64,000 nucleotides of DNA from Pleomorphovibrio marinus (GCF_003347495.1 NZ_QCXY01000006.1:248001-312000); one strand, 5' to 3'. Positions 7,565-17,694 are shown, numbered from the stretch's first letter. Numbers and translations: made by a program. Notes: a model not told the origin generated them from the letters alone.

Positions 7565-8923
7565 TTGTATGCGATTGTTGACATAGAAACTACTGGTGGA
7601 TTTTCTTCCGGTAACCGCATCATAGAGGTTGCTGTGGTTCTCTATGATGGGGATAGCATATGCGATACCTATCAGACTTTGATAAACCCTCAACGTAACT
7701 TGCCCGGATTTATCACGGGGTTGACGGGGATTAATGAAGACATGCTATCCAATGCCCCTGTTTTCAATGATATTGCCCAACGGCTATATGGGATGCTAAA
7801 GGACAAAGTTTTTGTTGCCCACAATGTAAATTTTGATTTAAATTTTATTAAAGAAGAATTCATCAAGGTAGGTATAGCATACAATCCCTCCAAACTATGT
7901 ACAGTACGGCTTAGCCGGAAGATTTTTCCTGGTCACAGAAGCTATTCCTTGGGCGCTATCTGTGGAGTCAGGGGAATAAAAATAGATGGAAGGCACCGAG
8001 CGATGGGAGATGCCCATGCCACGGCATTGCTTTTTGGCCAGTTGCTTAAGAACGATCCTGAACAAAACATCCTTGCATCCCTTAAAAACAAAGGGGCAGA
8101 AATGAGCTTGCCGCCTAACATCAGTAAGGATATATACCAAAACATTCCAGAGGGGACAGGGGTGTATTATTTTCATGATGCCAAGGGGCAAGTCATCTAT
8201 GTTGGTAAGGCCAACAATATCAAAAAGAGGTTTAAAGGACACTTCGTGGGTAAATCGAAAATTGCCCTTAGAACGGAAATACATGATGTGTCTTTTGAGC
8301 TTACGGGCAACGAGTTTTTAGCCTTGTTGCTGGAAACCTTAGAAATCAAAAGGCTATGGCCAAAATACAACCGCTCCTTGAAGGTTAAAAGCAACGGGTG
8401 GGGGATTTTTTTGTATGAAGATCAAAACGGATACCAACGCATGACAGTGTCCAAAGTTAACGGGAAACAGGTTCCTATTTGTACTTTCTCCAGCCATTCT
8501 GAGGCCTGGCATTTTTTAATGGACCAGGTTAAAAATCATTCCCTTTGCCCTAAACTCTGTGGAATTCAAAAGGCAAAGGGGGCATGTTTCGGATTAGAGG
8601 GGGCACCATGCAACGGTGCCTGTATGGGGGCTGAATTACCAGAAAGTTATAATGCCCGTATCCAGCAATTTTTGGACAAGGTGCGCATGGATGGATCCAG
8701 GATCCTGATCAAGGAAAAGGGCAGGGATCAATCAGAGGAAGTAGCCCTTCTTTTTGAAAATGGGATCTTGTCCGCATTTGGTTTTGTGGATAGAGAACAT
8801 CAAGTAGAAGGAGATATTACCAATCAGTTGAAAGCCGTAAAACCGGTTATGGAGACAAAACATTTGCTTAGGTCTTACTTGGAGAAAGCAAAAAAGGATA
8901 ATATTTACTTATTGCCCTCCTAA
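7565..8923 (+). CDS. DEDDh exonuclease fused to GIY-YIG nuclease (UvrC/Cho-like), 452 aa
   Basis: Two nuclease domains in one chain. Residues 1-165 are a DnaQ-like 3'-5' exonuclease: AIVDIETTGG at the N-terminus, HNVNFDLNFI near residue 80 and HRAMGDAHA near 140 give the DEDDh set. Residues about 195-280 are a GIY-YIG domain (GVYYFHDAKGQVIYVGKANN). The C-terminal part has the cysteine pattern CPKLC, ACF, CNGAC typical of the iron-sulfur region of UvrC and Cho. The start is a TTG: either 7,565 (MYAIVDIETTGG, preferred since it matches the family) or 7,556. A role in excision repair is inferred from the family. Confidence 0.88.
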   Translation: MYAIVDIETTGGFSSGNRIIEVAVVLYDGDSICDTYQTLINPQRNLPGFITGLTGINEDMLSNAPVFNDIAQRLYGMLKDKVFVAHNVNFDLNFIKEEFIKVGIAYNPSKLCTVRLSRKIFPGHRSYSLGAICGVRGIKIDGRHRAMGDAHATALLFGQLLKNDPEQNILASLKNKGAEMSLPPNISKDIYQNIPEGTGVYYFHDAKGQVIYVGKANNIKKRFKGHFVGKSKIALRTEIHDVSFELTGNEFLALLLETLEIKRLWPKYNRSLKVKSNGWGIFLYEDQNGYQRMTVSKVNGKQVPICTFSSHSEAWHFLMDQVKNHSLCPKLCGIQKAKGACFGLEGAPCNGACMGAELPESYNARIQQFLDKVRMDGSRILIKEKGRDQSEEVALLFENGILSAFGFVDREHQVEGDITNQLKAVKPVMETKHLLRSYLEKAKKDNIYLLPS

Positions 8924-8972
8924 ATACTGAGTAACTTTAGCCTCGATTATCTTCAACTAACTATTTTCTCAA

Positions 8973-9992
8973 ATGGATATTAGAGACCACGAACCCTTGC
9001 CCATGTACAAACCCGCAAATGACAGATACCAACGCATGCAGTATAGGAGATGCGGAAAAAGTGGAATAGACCTTCCCCTTATTTCATTGGGCCTATGGCA
9101 CAATTTTGGGCACACCGATGACTTTAGAATTCAGAGGCAATTGCTAAGGCAGGCATTTGACCTAGGGATCACCCATTTTGACCTGGCCAACAACTATGGC
9201 CCTCCTTACGGAGCCGCGGAGGAGAATTTTGGCAGGATTATGTCAAAGGATTTTAAACCCTATCGGGATGAAATGATCATCTCTTCAAAGGCAGGTTGGG
9301 ATATGTGGCCAGGGCCTTATGGTAACTTTGGCTCTCGTAAGTACTTAATCGCCTCTTTGGATAAAAGTCTAAGAAGCATGGGACTTGACTATGTGGATAT
9401 ATTTTATCACCACCGACCTGATCCCGACACCCCGCTAGAAGAAACTATGGGAGCATTGGATCAGATAGTAAGACAAGGGAAAGCCCTCTATGTGGGTATC
9501 TCCCAATATAGTGCTGAAGAAACTGCCAAGGCCTCCAAATTGCTAAAAGCCATGGGTACTCCCTGTTTGATTCACCAACCTAGGTATAGCATGCTGGATC
9601 GTTGGGTGGAAAATGGTCTCTTGGATGTATTGGAAAAAGAAGGTATAGGGTCAATTGCTTTTTCCCCACTTGAACAAGGGGTATTAACCAATAAATACCT
9701 AGGTGGTTTTCCGGAGGATTCTCGTGCCAAAAAGGACGGCCGGTACCTAAAAATGGATGCCATCACTCCTGAACTTCTCCAAAAAGTAGAGGGTTTGAAC
9801 GCCATAGCGCAAGAAAGGCGACAGAGTTTGGCACAAATGGCAATTGCATGGTTGCTAAAAGATCCCCGCATTACAACAGTTTTGGTCGGGGTCAGCAAGG
9901 TTTCTCAATTAAAGGACAATGTTGATGCCCTAAACAAATTAGAGTTTACTAAGGACGAGTTAAAGCGGATTGAGGAAATATTAAAAAAATAG
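8973..9992 (+). CDS. aldo/keto reductase, GprA/YghZ-like (339 aa)
   Basis: NADPH-dependent aldo/keto reductase of the L-glyceraldehyde 3-phosphate reductase type. The active-site tetrad is visible: D and Y in THFDLANNYGPP (about residues 66-77), K in ISSKAGW (about 110), and H in FYHHRPDPD (about 146). The C-terminal cofactor-binding region includes ITTVLVGVSKVSQL. Only about 50 bases separate it from the preceding repair nuclease gene. A long stem-loop at 10,013-10,067 ends transcription. Substrate is not determined; related enzymes reduce methylglyoxal and similar aldehydes. Confidence 0.9.
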   Translation: MDIRDHEPLPMYKPANDRYQRMQYRRCGKSGIDLPLISLGLWHNFGHTDDFRIQRQLLRQAFDLGITHFDLANNYGPPYGAAEENFGRIMSKDFKPYRDEMIISSKAGWDMWPGPYGNFGSRKYLIASLDKSLRSMGLDYVDIFYHHRPDPDTPLEETMGALDQIVRQGKALYVGISQYSAEETAKASKLLKAMGTPCLIHQPRYSMLDRWVENGLLDVLEKEGIGSIAFSPLEQGVLTNKYLGGFPEDSRAKKDGRYLKMDAITPELLQKVEGLNAIAQERRQSLAQMAIAWLLKDPRITTVLVGVSKVSQLKDNVDALNKLEFTKDELKRIEEILKK

Positions 9993-10012
9993 TTGTTTGT
10001 AAGTGAAAAAAA

Positions 10013-10067
10013 AACCTAGTAGAGGAAGAAGGTTTTACCATGGAAGACCGAATTCCTCTGCTAGGTT
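10013..10067. terminator. bidirectional stem-loop terminator
   Basis: A 15-base arm (AACCTAGTAGAGGAA, 10,013-10,027) pairs with 10,053-10,067 with one mismatch, around a 25-base loop. A run of A precedes it and a T-rich run follows on the plus strand. It therefore serves both the aldo/keto reductase (+) and the convergent sterol desaturase (-). Confidence 0.75.
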
Positions 10068-10108
10068 GTTAATTTTTTTAGCGCATGATTAGGGGAATGT
10101 TCAGTTCC

Positions 10109-11083
10109 TTATTCCTCTTTGTCCATAAGGGGGTTTTCATTGGTATTCAAAACTGGAGTCGGAGCGGTCTTAGGAGCAATGGATGTATTCTCCTGCATCC
10201 CATTTTGTCTAGCTTCCTCCCTTGCCTTTATCACATCCTCTGCAGGAGGAGCAAACAATATTTTCCAGGCCTCAGAAAAGCTTTCGGCTTTTTTCATGTC
10301 CTTTACTATATCCACCCATTCATGAAACACCAAATAAATGGGATTGTAGGAAGTTACAGGTTTAGTGATCCCGTAATTTGGTCTTTCCCCTTCCGGCATA
10401 AAAGTGCCGAATATCCTGTCCCATATGATAAAGGTGGATCCATAGTTTTTGTCCAGATAATGTTCGTCGCTGGCGTGGTGTACTCTATGGTGTGAGGGAG
10501 TAGTAAAGAAAAACTCAATAGGAGCCGGAAGTTTTTTGATAAATTCGGTATGGATCCAAAATTGGTACAACACGGCGATTTGATGGCAAATAAAGAAAAC
10601 AAATGGATCGAAGCCCATGCACATCACAGGGATAAAGAATATAATTTTTATATGTTGTGTCCAGCTAAGTCTAAAGGAAACCGAGAAGTTATATTTTTTT
10701 GAATTGTGGTGGGTGACGTGGGTGGCCCACCAGAACCGCTGCTCATGAGCAACCCTGTGTGCCCAATACCTTGCAAAGTCCAAAGCAAAAAAACAAGGAA
10801 TAAAGGACCACCAAGTTGCTGGGATTTTCCAAGGAACAATATTATAAAAGAACAATGCAATGCCAAAGATAGCTACTTTGATCAAGGCACTTATTCCTAC
10901 ATTAACAAAACCAATGGTGGAGGCGGCAAGAAAATCCTTGCCATCGTAAGCATCTTTATTTTTATTTAGGCTTATTATCCATTCCACAAAAACAAGAAAA
11001 AACATTACTGGTGCTGCCCATAAGATAATATTCGGCCACTGATCTGCACCAATGTCCTCTAAGGTAAGATGATTTTCAAACAT
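10109..11083 (-). CDS. sterol desaturase / fatty acid hydroxylase family membrane protein (324 aa)
   Basis: Di-iron membrane oxygenase of the sterol desaturase superfamily. The histidine clusters are intact: HRVAHE (about residues 120-125), HVTHH (about 133-137), and SHHRVHH (about 198-204). Hydrophobic helices lie at about residues 18-35, 55-80 and 84-106, with another pair near 150-180. The last 60 residues form a charged, proline-containing tail with no evident domain. Bacterial members hydroxylate or desaturate lipids such as carotenoids or fatty acids; the substrate here is unknown. It stands alone and converges on the aldo/keto reductase. Confidence 0.85.
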   Translation of the reverse strand: MFENHLTLEDIGADQWPNIILWAAPVMFFLVFVEWIISLNKNKDAYDGKDFLAASTIGFVNVGISALIKVAIFGIALFFYNIVPWKIPATWWSFIPCFFALDFARYWAHRVAHEQRFWWATHVTHHNSKKYNFSVSFRLSWTQHIKIIFFIPVMCMGFDPFVFFICHQIAVLYQFWIHTEFIKKLPAPIEFFFTTPSHHRVHHASDEHYLDKNYGSTFIIWDRIFGTFMPEGERPNYGITKPVTSYNPIYLVFHEWVDIVKDMKKAESFSEAWKILFAPPAEDVIKAREEARQNGMQENTSIAPKTAPTPVLNTNENPLMDKEE

Positions 11084-11204
11084 AAAGTTAAGGTTGGATT
11101 GAATTTCTTGGGAAACAATAACACCAATTTAGGGATTTTAATCGAGATCTTCAAAAGATCGAACACTTAAATTTGTGCTTAGGGAAAATGCCAATGGGAA
11201 AAGA

Positions 11205-11234
11205 AAGAGCCTGTCCATGGATGGGCAGGCTCTT
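11205..11234 (-). terminator. stem-loop after secG
   Basis: AAGAGCCTG (11,205-11,213) and CAGGCTCTT (11,226-11,234) are perfect complements around a 12-base loop, 30 bases beyond the secG stop. Read on the minus strand it is followed by a pyrimidine-rich run with several Ts rather than a pure T tract. It is the likely end of the miaB-to-secG operon. Confidence 0.55.
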
Positions 11235-11263
11235 GAATTTTTAAGTAAGTAAAAAACAGTAAT

Positions 11264-11638
11264 TTACTCCTCCTCTTCTATAGGCTCCAAAATATTTTCC
11301 TCACCTTCTCCCTCCTGGGGCATAGGTAGTAGGTTGTCCTCTTCCTCAAAGGAAGGAGTCAAAATTTGGTTCCTGGCGTTGTCTATGTTTGGAGAACTGA
11401 ACTCAGGACCACTGCTAGTTTGATGAAAGGCGGATGAGGCCAAGGATAGGACAAGGATAAATATGGCCAAAACCCAAGTTGCCTTTTCAAGGATATTACC
11501 GGTTTTTGTCACTCCCATGATTTGGGAGGCTGAGCCTCCAAAAGCAGCACCCACGCCCCCTTTTGAATTTTGTCCCAATATGACCAATACAAGTAGTACG
11601 GCCAAAATAATGATTATGCTAATTAACACTACAAACAT
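11264..11638 (-). CDS. secG: preprotein translocase subunit SecG (124 aa)
   Basis: Small inner-membrane subunit of the SecYEG channel. Two membrane helices (residues 1-21 and about 50-70) flank the conserved loop LGQNSKGGVGAAFGGSASQIMG. A Bacteroidota-style acidic tail (GEGEENILEPIEEEE) extends beyond the second helix and makes the protein longer than the E. coli form. It follows the TPR-protein gene by seven bases and is the last gene of the miaB operon. Confidence 0.93.
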   Translation of the reverse strand: MFVVLISIIIILAVLLVLVILGQNSKGGVGAAFGGSASQIMGVTKTGNILEKATWVLAIFILVLSLASSAFHQTSSGPEFSSPNIDNARNQILTPSFEEEDNLLPMPQEGEGEENILEPIEEEE

Positions 11639-11645
11639 AGCTGTA

Positions 11646-12500
11646 TTATGATTTATTCTCTATTTTTTCAATTGCGTCGGCAAAGTAAGCTCTTTTCTCT
11701 GGAAATTTCAACATTAATTTTTCATAGATTCCCTTTGCTTCATCTAATTTCTTTTGCTGTACCAACAACTTGGCAAAAGGTTCGGACACCACTTCACTAT
11801 TGGGTTGGGTACTGTTCAAGGATAGATCTTGCTGGTTTTCCTGACCTTTTGCAGGTGCTATCTTGATATTTTTCTTATTAAACTGTTTGATAAGCTCCTT
11901 TTGCTGTAACTGAATAGGGTCGCTAATCGTTTTTTTTTCCTTTTTCTTGATGGAGTCTATTAGCCTTTCTCCTGTTTCGTCTTCTTCTGTACTTTCCAAG
12001 TTCTGGGAGCTTACAGCGGCATCTTCAGTTTTTTTTTTAAATCTATTCAGGTTTTCTTCAAGTCTTTTTAATACATCTTCCCTACTATCATTTCTTTTCC
12101 GTTTTTCTCCTGATTCCTTTCCTTCCTCTTCTGAAAGGGAAGGGTTTTCAGGAGTGAAAACCGTATTCCCAACATCATCTTTGTCGGCAACTGACAAGGG
12201 TATTGGTGCATCATCCTTCGTTTCACTAGGAATAGGCCCTTCCTTTTCCAACTGAATTAAGCTACCTAAAGGATTTTCTATTAATTCTTTAAGCCATTGT
12301 CGGTTTGTGGACCTTAAGGCTGCATCATGAAGCTTGTCATTGGCATACCCCTTAGAAGAGTTGATTTCATGCTTCGCTGCTATAATAAAAGGTGGGAGGA
12401 AATAGGGGAACTTTTGGCTCAACTGTAGCGCCTCCCGGTACCTCTCTTGATCCAAATGATCAATGTTCTTTATCAGTTCCAAAAATTCCTTTGCGTCCAC
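11646..12500 (-). CDS. TPR-type protein of unknown function (284 aa)
   Basis: A conserved Bacteroidota protein between lptE and secG. The N-terminal 90 residues are helical (QERYREALQLSQKFPYFLPPFI). The middle part (about 100-215) is low-complexity, charged and rich in E, K and S. The C-terminal 50 residues contain one TPR-like helical pair (AKLLVQQKKLDEAKGIYEKL). No signal peptide is seen, so it is probably cytoplasmic. Function is unknown; its fixed place beside lptE and secG suggests a link to envelope biogenesis, but only by context. Confidence 0.75.
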   Translation of the reverse strand: MDAKEFLELIKNIDHLDQERYREALQLSQKFPYFLPPFIIAAKHEINSSKGYANDKLHDAALRSTNRQWLKELIENPLGSLIQLEKEGPIPSETKDDAPIPLSVADKDDVGNTVFTPENPSLSEEEGKESGEKRKRNDSREDVLKRLEENLNRFKKKTEDAAVSSQNLESTEEDETGERLIDSIKKKEKKTISDPIQLQQKELIKQFNKKNIKIAPAKGQENQQDLSLNSTQPNSEVVSEPFAKLLVQQKKLDEAKGIYEKLMLKFPEKRAYFADAIEKIENKS

Positions 12501-12550
12501 TTCTATTAATTTATTATGGTAAGATATAAAGTTAAGTCAATAATTTCAAA

Positions 12551-13093
12551 CTACCAATTTGCTACAGTAGCGGTAAAAACGTCTTGGATGATATTTTCAA
12601 AGATTACCTCTACAAGTTCGGTTTCCACCTGAAGGAGGGAAGTGTTCCTGGGATCGTAATCCTGGAAGAAGGAAAAGGTTCTTTTCATATTTTCCTCCTC
12701 ATTAGTGAGATTAATAAATTCCACTTCCACACCAATTGTGATCCTCATCTGACCGGCTCTGTCAGGTTGTGTGGGGCTTTGACTGGATACCGGTGCTTGT
12801 GGCGTGATGTCATATCTGGTGATAGCTCCCAAAAACTGAAGGTCTCCACTTCCTCTAATCAGTTCCAATTGCGTGTTACGTTGAAAGTAATCCTTCAAAT
12901 CCTCCGTGAATAGTTGACCCATATTGGCAGGACCTCCTCCGGAATCATTGAAGAAATTTTCCACAGAAAAAGTCTTGGTTACATTATAGTCTAATGTGGT
13001 GCCAGTGAAGCTATACTCCACCTTACAGGACCAAAGGCAGAAAGCGGTCAACAGCATTGAGAAGACACTAATAAACCTATTCCTGAATATCAT
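12551..13093 (-). CDS. lptE: LptE-like LPS-assembly lipoprotein (180 aa)
   Basis: Outer-membrane lipoprotein expected to plug and support the LptD translocon in delivery of lipopolysaccharide to the cell surface. The signal peptide ends in FCLWSC, with the lipidated cysteine at about residue 23. The mature part shows the Bacteroidota LptE pattern: YSFTGTTLDYNVTKTFSVENF, then LTEDLKDYF-type helix (here FTEDLKDYFQRNTQLELI), and a beta strand ending IGVEVEFIN. It overlaps the preceding sigma-54 activator gene by 17 bases, so expression is coupled. Confidence 0.82.
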   Translation of the reverse strand: MIFRNRFISVFSMLLTAFCLWSCKVEYSFTGTTLDYNVTKTFSVENFFNDSGGGPANMGQLFTEDLKDYFQRNTQLELIRGSGDLQFLGAITRYDITPQAPVSSQSPTQPDRAGQMRITIGVEVEFINLTNEEENMKRTFSFFQDYDPRNTSLLQVETELVEVIFENIIQDVFTATVANW

Positions 13094-14396
13094 ATTGTTT
13101 TATTTTTCTATATAACGTCCTTTCAGAGATTCCAAGGTCCATGGCAGCATATTTTCTTTTATTATTGTGTTTCTTCAGTGCTTTGAGAATGAGTTCCTTT
13201 TCTTTCTTTTCAATGGATAGGGAACTTTCATCTTCTTCATGGGTAATATCTTCGATGATATCCTCTTTATACTCTCTTTTTGGGGTATGGTTTCTTTCCT
13301 GGCTTTCCTTTTCCCCAATATTGTCTAGCACTAGGGGTAAATTTGTACTGGTCTGTTCTTTCCTATCATAGGAAGAAGGCTGACTTTCCACATCTTCAAA
13401 CAAATCCTGGTGTTTCTTCAAAAGGCTTTGGTTTAACCCACCGGATTGGTAAGTTTCCAGCAGCAGCTTCTTAAGGTCTGTCATGTCCTTACGCATATCA
13501 AACAAAACCTTGTAAAGGATTTCCCGCTCGCTGAAATCTGCCTTGCTTTCGCCGTGAGAATTGCCTCCACCTGAATAGGAAATTGGCAGTGTGGAGTTTT
13601 CCGTGGGTAAATATTGCGATAGTGTCTCGCCATCCACTTCTTTTTCCTGTTCCAATAAGGAAATTTGTTCGGCCAAGTTTTTTAGCTGGCGGATATTGCC
13701 GGGAAACGGATACTTAATCAAACGTGACTTTGCCTCTTCGGTAAGTGATATGGGCTTCACATGATACCTTTCAGAAAAATCAGTAGTGAATTTTCTAAAT
13801 AACAAAATAATGTCTTCACCTCTTTGCCTCAGTGGAGGTACAAAAATAGGAACCGTGTTAAGCCTGTAATACAAGTCTTCCCTGAATTTTCCCTTTTCCA
13901 CTGCCTTTAACAGGTTTACATTTGTCGCCGTGACCACCCGCACATCGGTTTTCATCACTTTAGAGGAACCCACTTTGATAAATTCTCCGTTTTCAAGTAC
14001 CCGCAGCAACCTTGCCTGTGTACCAAGAGGCATTTCCCCAATTTCATCCAAAAAAATAGAACCTCCGTCCGTAACTTCAAAATACCCCTTTCTGGCTTCA
14101 TGTGCTCCTGTGAAAGACCCCTTTTCATGACCAAATAGTTCTGAATCAATCGTGCCCTCCGGTATGGCACCACAGTTAACGGCAATAAACTTACCGTGCT
14201 TCCGTGGGCTCAGGCTGTGGATGATTTTGGAAAAGGACTCTTTACCGCTTCCACTTTCCCCTGTAATTAATACCGTCATATCTGTGGGTGCAGCTTGCAT
14301 GGCCACCTGTATGGCGTGGTTGAGAAGTGGGCTGTTGCCTATGATTCCAAACCGTTGTTTAACACTCAATATTTCGGAGTCGCTGATCATGTTCAT
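13077..14396 (-). CDS. sigma-54-dependent Fis-family transcriptional regulator (439 aa)
   Basis: Bacterial enhancer-binding protein lacking a receiver domain. The AAA+ domain occupies about residues 12-245, with Walker A GESGSGKE, the sigma-54 contact loop GSFTGA, Walker B SIFLDEIGEMP, and the arginine-finger region FREDLYYRLNTVPI. A variable linker of about 130 residues follows. The C-terminal Fis-type helix-turn-helix is LILKALKKHNNKRKYAAMDL, then GISERTLYRKIKQYDI. In Bacteroidota this gene conservatively lies between miaB and lptE. Its input signal and targets are unknown. Confidence 0.9.
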   Translation of the reverse strand: MNMISDSEILSVKQRFGIIGNSPLLNHAIQVAMQAAPTDMTVLITGESGSGKESFSKIIHSLSPRKHGKFIAVNCGAIPEGTIDSELFGHEKGSFTGAHEARKGYFEVTDGGSIFLDEIGEMPLGTQARLLRVLENGEFIKVGSSKVMKTDVRVVTATNVNLLKAVEKGKFREDLYYRLNTVPIFVPPLRQRGEDIILLFRKFTTDFSERYHVKPISLTEEAKSRLIKYPFPGNIRQLKNLAEQISLLEQEKEVDGETLSQYLPTENSTLPISYSGGGNSHGESKADFSEREILYKVLFDMRKDMTDLKKLLLETYQSGGLNQSLLKKHQDLFEDVESQPSSYDRKEQTSTNLPLVLDNIGEKESQERNHTPKREYKEDIIEDITHEEDESSLSIEKKEKELILKALKKHNNKRKYAAMDLGISERTLYRKIKQYDIQE

Positions 14397-14400
14397 CCTT

Positions 14401-15861
14401 TCAAGCCACTATTTCCCCAAACAACGTTGCAGAGGAGCAATCCACAATTTTTACTTTTAAATAGTCCCCTTTTTTATAATCTCCCTTTGGAACGATAACC
14501 ACTTTGTTGGCACTGTTCCTGCCTTTCCACTCTTCCAGCGAACGTTTGGAAGTACCCTCGATCAGTATTTCTTGCACTTTTCCTATGTCTCTTTGGTTTC
14601 TGGCTAAGGATATTTGATTCTGTTTGGCGATGATTTCTTGGAGCCGTCTTTTCTTAACCTCTAGGTTGATATCGTCCTTGTATTTTTTGGCAGCCAGGGT
14701 TCCAGGTCGTTCCGAATAATAAAACATATAGGAAAAGTCGTATTTTACAATTTCCATTAGACTTAAGGTATCCCTGTGTTCCTCTTCAGTTTCAGAGCAA
14801 AACCCTGCAATCATATCGGAAGATATGCCACAGTCTTCCCCCAGTATTTCTCGAATTTTTTGAACCCTCTCTAGGTACCATTCCCTGTCATAGGTCCTAT
14901 TCATCAGCTTCAATACCCTGGAATTCCCGCTCTGCGCGGGTAAATGGATGTATTTACAGATGTTGTCGTACTTTTTTATGGTATATAGTACATCATCTGT
15001 GATGTCTTTAGGGTGTGAGGTAGAAAATCTTACTCTCAGTTTAGGGTCAATTTTGGCTATCCACTCCAGAAGGTTGGAGAAGTTCACTATTTGTTCTACC
15101 GCATCCTCTTTTTTGTTTAGCCTCGCCTTATTATTTTCCTGCGGGGACCATTTGTAGCTGTCTACATTCTGGCCCAATAAGGTAACCTCTCTGTAGCCCT
15201 TTTCGAATAACTCCTCAGCCTCTTGCTTTATGGAATAGGGGTCCCTGCTCCTTTCCCTACCCCTGGTGAAGGGCACCACACAAAAGGAACACATGTTGTC
15301 ACATCCTCTCATAATGGAAATAAAGGCACTTACCCCATTGCTATTTAACCGGACAGGAGAGATATCTGCGTAGGTTTCTTCTCTGGACAGAAAGGTGTTG
15401 ACCCCCTTATTGCCTTCTTCAGCGGACATTACCAAAGAAGGCAAGTCCCTATAAGCATCGGGGCCAACCACAACATCCACTAGTTTTTCTTCCTCTAACA
15501 ATTTTTCCTTGAGCCTCTCAGCCATACAGCCCAATACCCCTATGGTAAGGGATGGATTTTGGGATTTGATATGGTTAAACTGTTGAAGCCTCTTCCGCAC
15601 CGTTTGCTCAGCCTTTTCCCTTATTGAGCAGGTATTGAGGAAGATCACATCCGCCTTTTCAAAGGATGCGGTGGTGTCGAAGCCGTTTTTTTTCATGATG
15701 GATGCCACAATTTCACTATCTGAGAAATTCATTTGGCAACCATAACTTTCTATGTACAGTTTCTTTGATTTCCCTGTTTGCTCTTCCTTCGTGGTTGTAA
15801 ATTCACAGCCCTGGACTTCCTGTTCAGGTAAAATATCAATATCTTTAATAATGTTTTGCAT
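14401..15861 (-). CDS. miaB: tRNA-2-methylthio-N6-dimethylallyladenosine synthase MiaB (486 aa)
   Basis: Radical-SAM methylthiotransferase that adds a methylthio group to i6A37 of tRNAs. The N-terminal UPF0004 domain has cysteines in [23 protein letters not shown] and [10 protein letters not shown]. The radical-SAM motif is [22 protein letters not shown]-terminal TRAM domain ends the protein. I start the gene at the ATG at 15,859-15,861 (MQNIIKDID); an upstream ATG at 15,921 would add 20 residues with no family counterpart. It leads the operon miaB-activator-lptE-TPR-secG and is divergent from the catalase. Confidence 0.95.
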   Translation of the reverse strand: MQNIIKDIDILPEQEVQGCEFTTTKEEQTGKSKKLYIESYGCQMNFSDSEIVASIMKKNGFDTTASFEKADVIFLNTCSIREKAEQTVRKRLQQFNHIKSQNPSLTIGVLGCMAERLKEKLLEEEKLVDVVVGPDAYRDLPSLVMSAEEGNKGVNTFLSREETYADISPVRLNSNGVSAFISIMRGCDNMCSFCVVPFTRGRERSRDPYSIKQEAEELFEKGYREVTLLGQNVDSYKWSPQENNKARLNKKEDAVEQIVNFSNLLEWIAKIDPKLRVRFSTSHPKDITDDVLYTIKKYDNICKYIHLPAQSGNSRVLKLMNRTYDREWYLERVQKIREILGEDCGISSDMIAGFCSETEEEHRDTLSLMEIVKYDFSYMFYYSERPGTLAAKKYKDDINLEVKKRRLQEIIAKQNQISLARNQRDIGKVQEILIEGTSKRSLEEWKGRNSANKVVIVPKGDYKKGDYLKVKIVDCSSATLFGEIVA

Positions 15862-16152
15862 AGAATTTGTGCAGCTTTCAAAGCGCAAATTTAGTAAAAT
15901 GCGGACAAAATGACAGCCCAAAGCGGAACTATTATGATGTTCTATCTTAATTATTTTAAAAAATCATAACAGTTTTGAATGTATAAAATTACCTATCCAG
16001 GTAAGCCATTACAGGGTTCTATTAAATAGGGACTAAAGGTGATTGAACAGTCTGAAAATTTTCCTAATCACCAAATTATCTTAAATAAGTCAGTTCTTAG
16101 CAGTCATCAACTTATTAATTCATTTACATTTTAGAAAAAACACCCAACAATT

Positions 16153-17664
16153 ATGTCAGATCAGAAGAAAAACAATAAGCTAACCACGGCATCTGGAAGG
16201 TTTTATGTGGAAAATGACAATTCCAAAACCGTAGGACCCAGAGGCCCAATTTTATTAGAGGATTATATACTACACGAAAAAATGGCTCATTTTAATAGGG
16301 AAAGAATTCCTGAGAGAGTCGTTCATGCAAAAGGGTCCGGTGCTTTCGGTACTTTTACGGTTACCAATGACATTACCAAATTTACCAAAGCCAAACTATT
16401 CAATAAATTAGGAAAAAAAACTAAGGTGTTTGCCCGTTTTTCTACCGTAGGGGGTGAGAAAGGGTCGGCGGATACTGAAAGGGATCCCAGAGGTTTTGCA
16501 GTTAAATTTTACACGGAGGATGGCAATTGGGATCTGGTTGGGAACAATACCCCAGTATTTTTTGTGAAGGACCCCAAAAAATTTGGGGATTTTATTCATA
16601 CCCAAAAAAGAGATCCCTACACCAATTGTAAATCCCCAACGATGATGTGGGATTATTGGTCGCTCAACCCCGAATCCCTTCATCAAGTACTTATCCTAAT
16701 GAGTGACAGGGGAACCCCAGATGGATACAGACATATGAATGGATATGGGAGCCATACCTTTTCCATGCTCAATGCCAGGAATGAAAGGGTGTATGTGAAG
16801 TTTCATTTTAAAACCGCGCAAGGGATAAAGAATTTAACCGATAAAGAAGCGGCTGAAATGAAATCCAGGGACATGGATTATTCGCAGAGGGACTTACTTG
16901 AAAGCATAGATAGGGGAGAATTTCCGAAATGGAACCTTAAAATGCAGGTGATGACCGTTGAGGAGTCCAAAAAAGTGGACTTCAATCCCTTTGACCTGAC
17001 CAAAATCTGGTCACATGGGGATTTTCCGCTGATGGATGTAGGAGTTATGGAATTGAACCAAAATCCTGATAACTATTTCAGGGATGTTGAGCAGTCCGCT
17101 TTTGCCCCTGCCCACGTGGTCGATGGGATTGGCTACTCTCCGGATAAGATGTTACAGGGTAGGTTATTGAGCTACCCCGATGCCCACAGATACAGATTAG
17201 GCACCAATTATGAGCAATTACCCGTTAATGCCTGTCCCTATGCTGTAAACAACTACCAAAGGGACGGGTCCGTGAGAATGGATACCAACGGGGGCAAAGC
17301 TCCAAACTACTGGCCTAATAGTTTTGATCAGATTGAAATAGATGAATCTTATAGCGAACCGTCTGAGGATTTAGGGGATAGTATATCAGATTGGTATGAC
17401 AGAAACAGCAAAATTGGAGACAATGATCATTATTCCCAACCAAGAGCACTTTTTAGGGACGTGATGACTAAAGAGGAACAAGACAATACGATTAACAATG
17501 TGATAGGGGCCATGGGGGGTATTACAGGGCCTAAGAAAAAGGATATCATTTACAGGCAATTATGTCATTGGTTTAGGATGGACGAGGAATTTGGTTCCAG
17601 GGTAGCGAAAGGTCTAAACATTGATGTGAATGCTGTGATGGGTGCCATGGGTGAAATGCACTAA
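16153..17664 (+). CDS. katA: monofunctional haem catalase (503 aa)
   Basis: Breaks hydrogen peroxide to water and oxygen; small-subunit (clade 3 type) catalase of about 500 residues, cytoplasmic. The catalytic histidine is in RERIPERVVHAKGSGAFG (about residues 49-66) and the catalytic asparagine in DLVGNNTPVFFV (about 123-134). The proximal haem ligand is the tyrosine of RLLSYPDAHRYRLG (about residue 342). No signal peptide. The 291-base upstream gap shared with miaB is A/T-rich; I found no convincing OxyR site. A terminator follows at 17,695-17,726. Confidence 0.96.
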   Translation: MSDQKKNNKLTTASGRFYVENDNSKTVGPRGPILLEDYILHEKMAHFNRERIPERVVHAKGSGAFGTFTVTNDITKFTKAKLFNKLGKKTKVFARFSTVGGEKGSADTERDPRGFAVKFYTEDGNWDLVGNNTPVFFVKDPKKFGDFIHTQKRDPYTNCKSPTMMWDYWSLNPESLHQVLILMSDRGTPDGYRHMNGYGSHTFSMLNARNERVYVKFHFKTAQGIKNLTDKEAAEMKSRDMDYSQRDLLESIDRGEFPKWNLKMQVMTVEESKKVDFNPFDLTKIWSHGDFPLMDVGVMELNQNPDNYFRDVEQSAFAPAHVVDGIGYSPDKMLQGRLLSYPDAHRYRLGTNYEQLPVNACPYAVNNYQRDGSVRMDTNGGKAPNYWPNSFDQIEIDESYSEPSEDLGDSISDWYDRNSKIGDNDHYSQPRALFRDVMTKEEQDNTINNVIGAMGGITGPKKKDIIYRQLCHWFRMDEEFGSRVAKGLNIDVNAVMGAMGEMH

Positions 17665-17694
17665 TGAAAAAAACAGCTTACGATAATTGGAAGT

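Noticed and set aside
10085-10495. 136-codon plus-strand open frame
   Set aside because: Opposite the sterol desaturase, whose histidine motifs are clear; no family resemblance.
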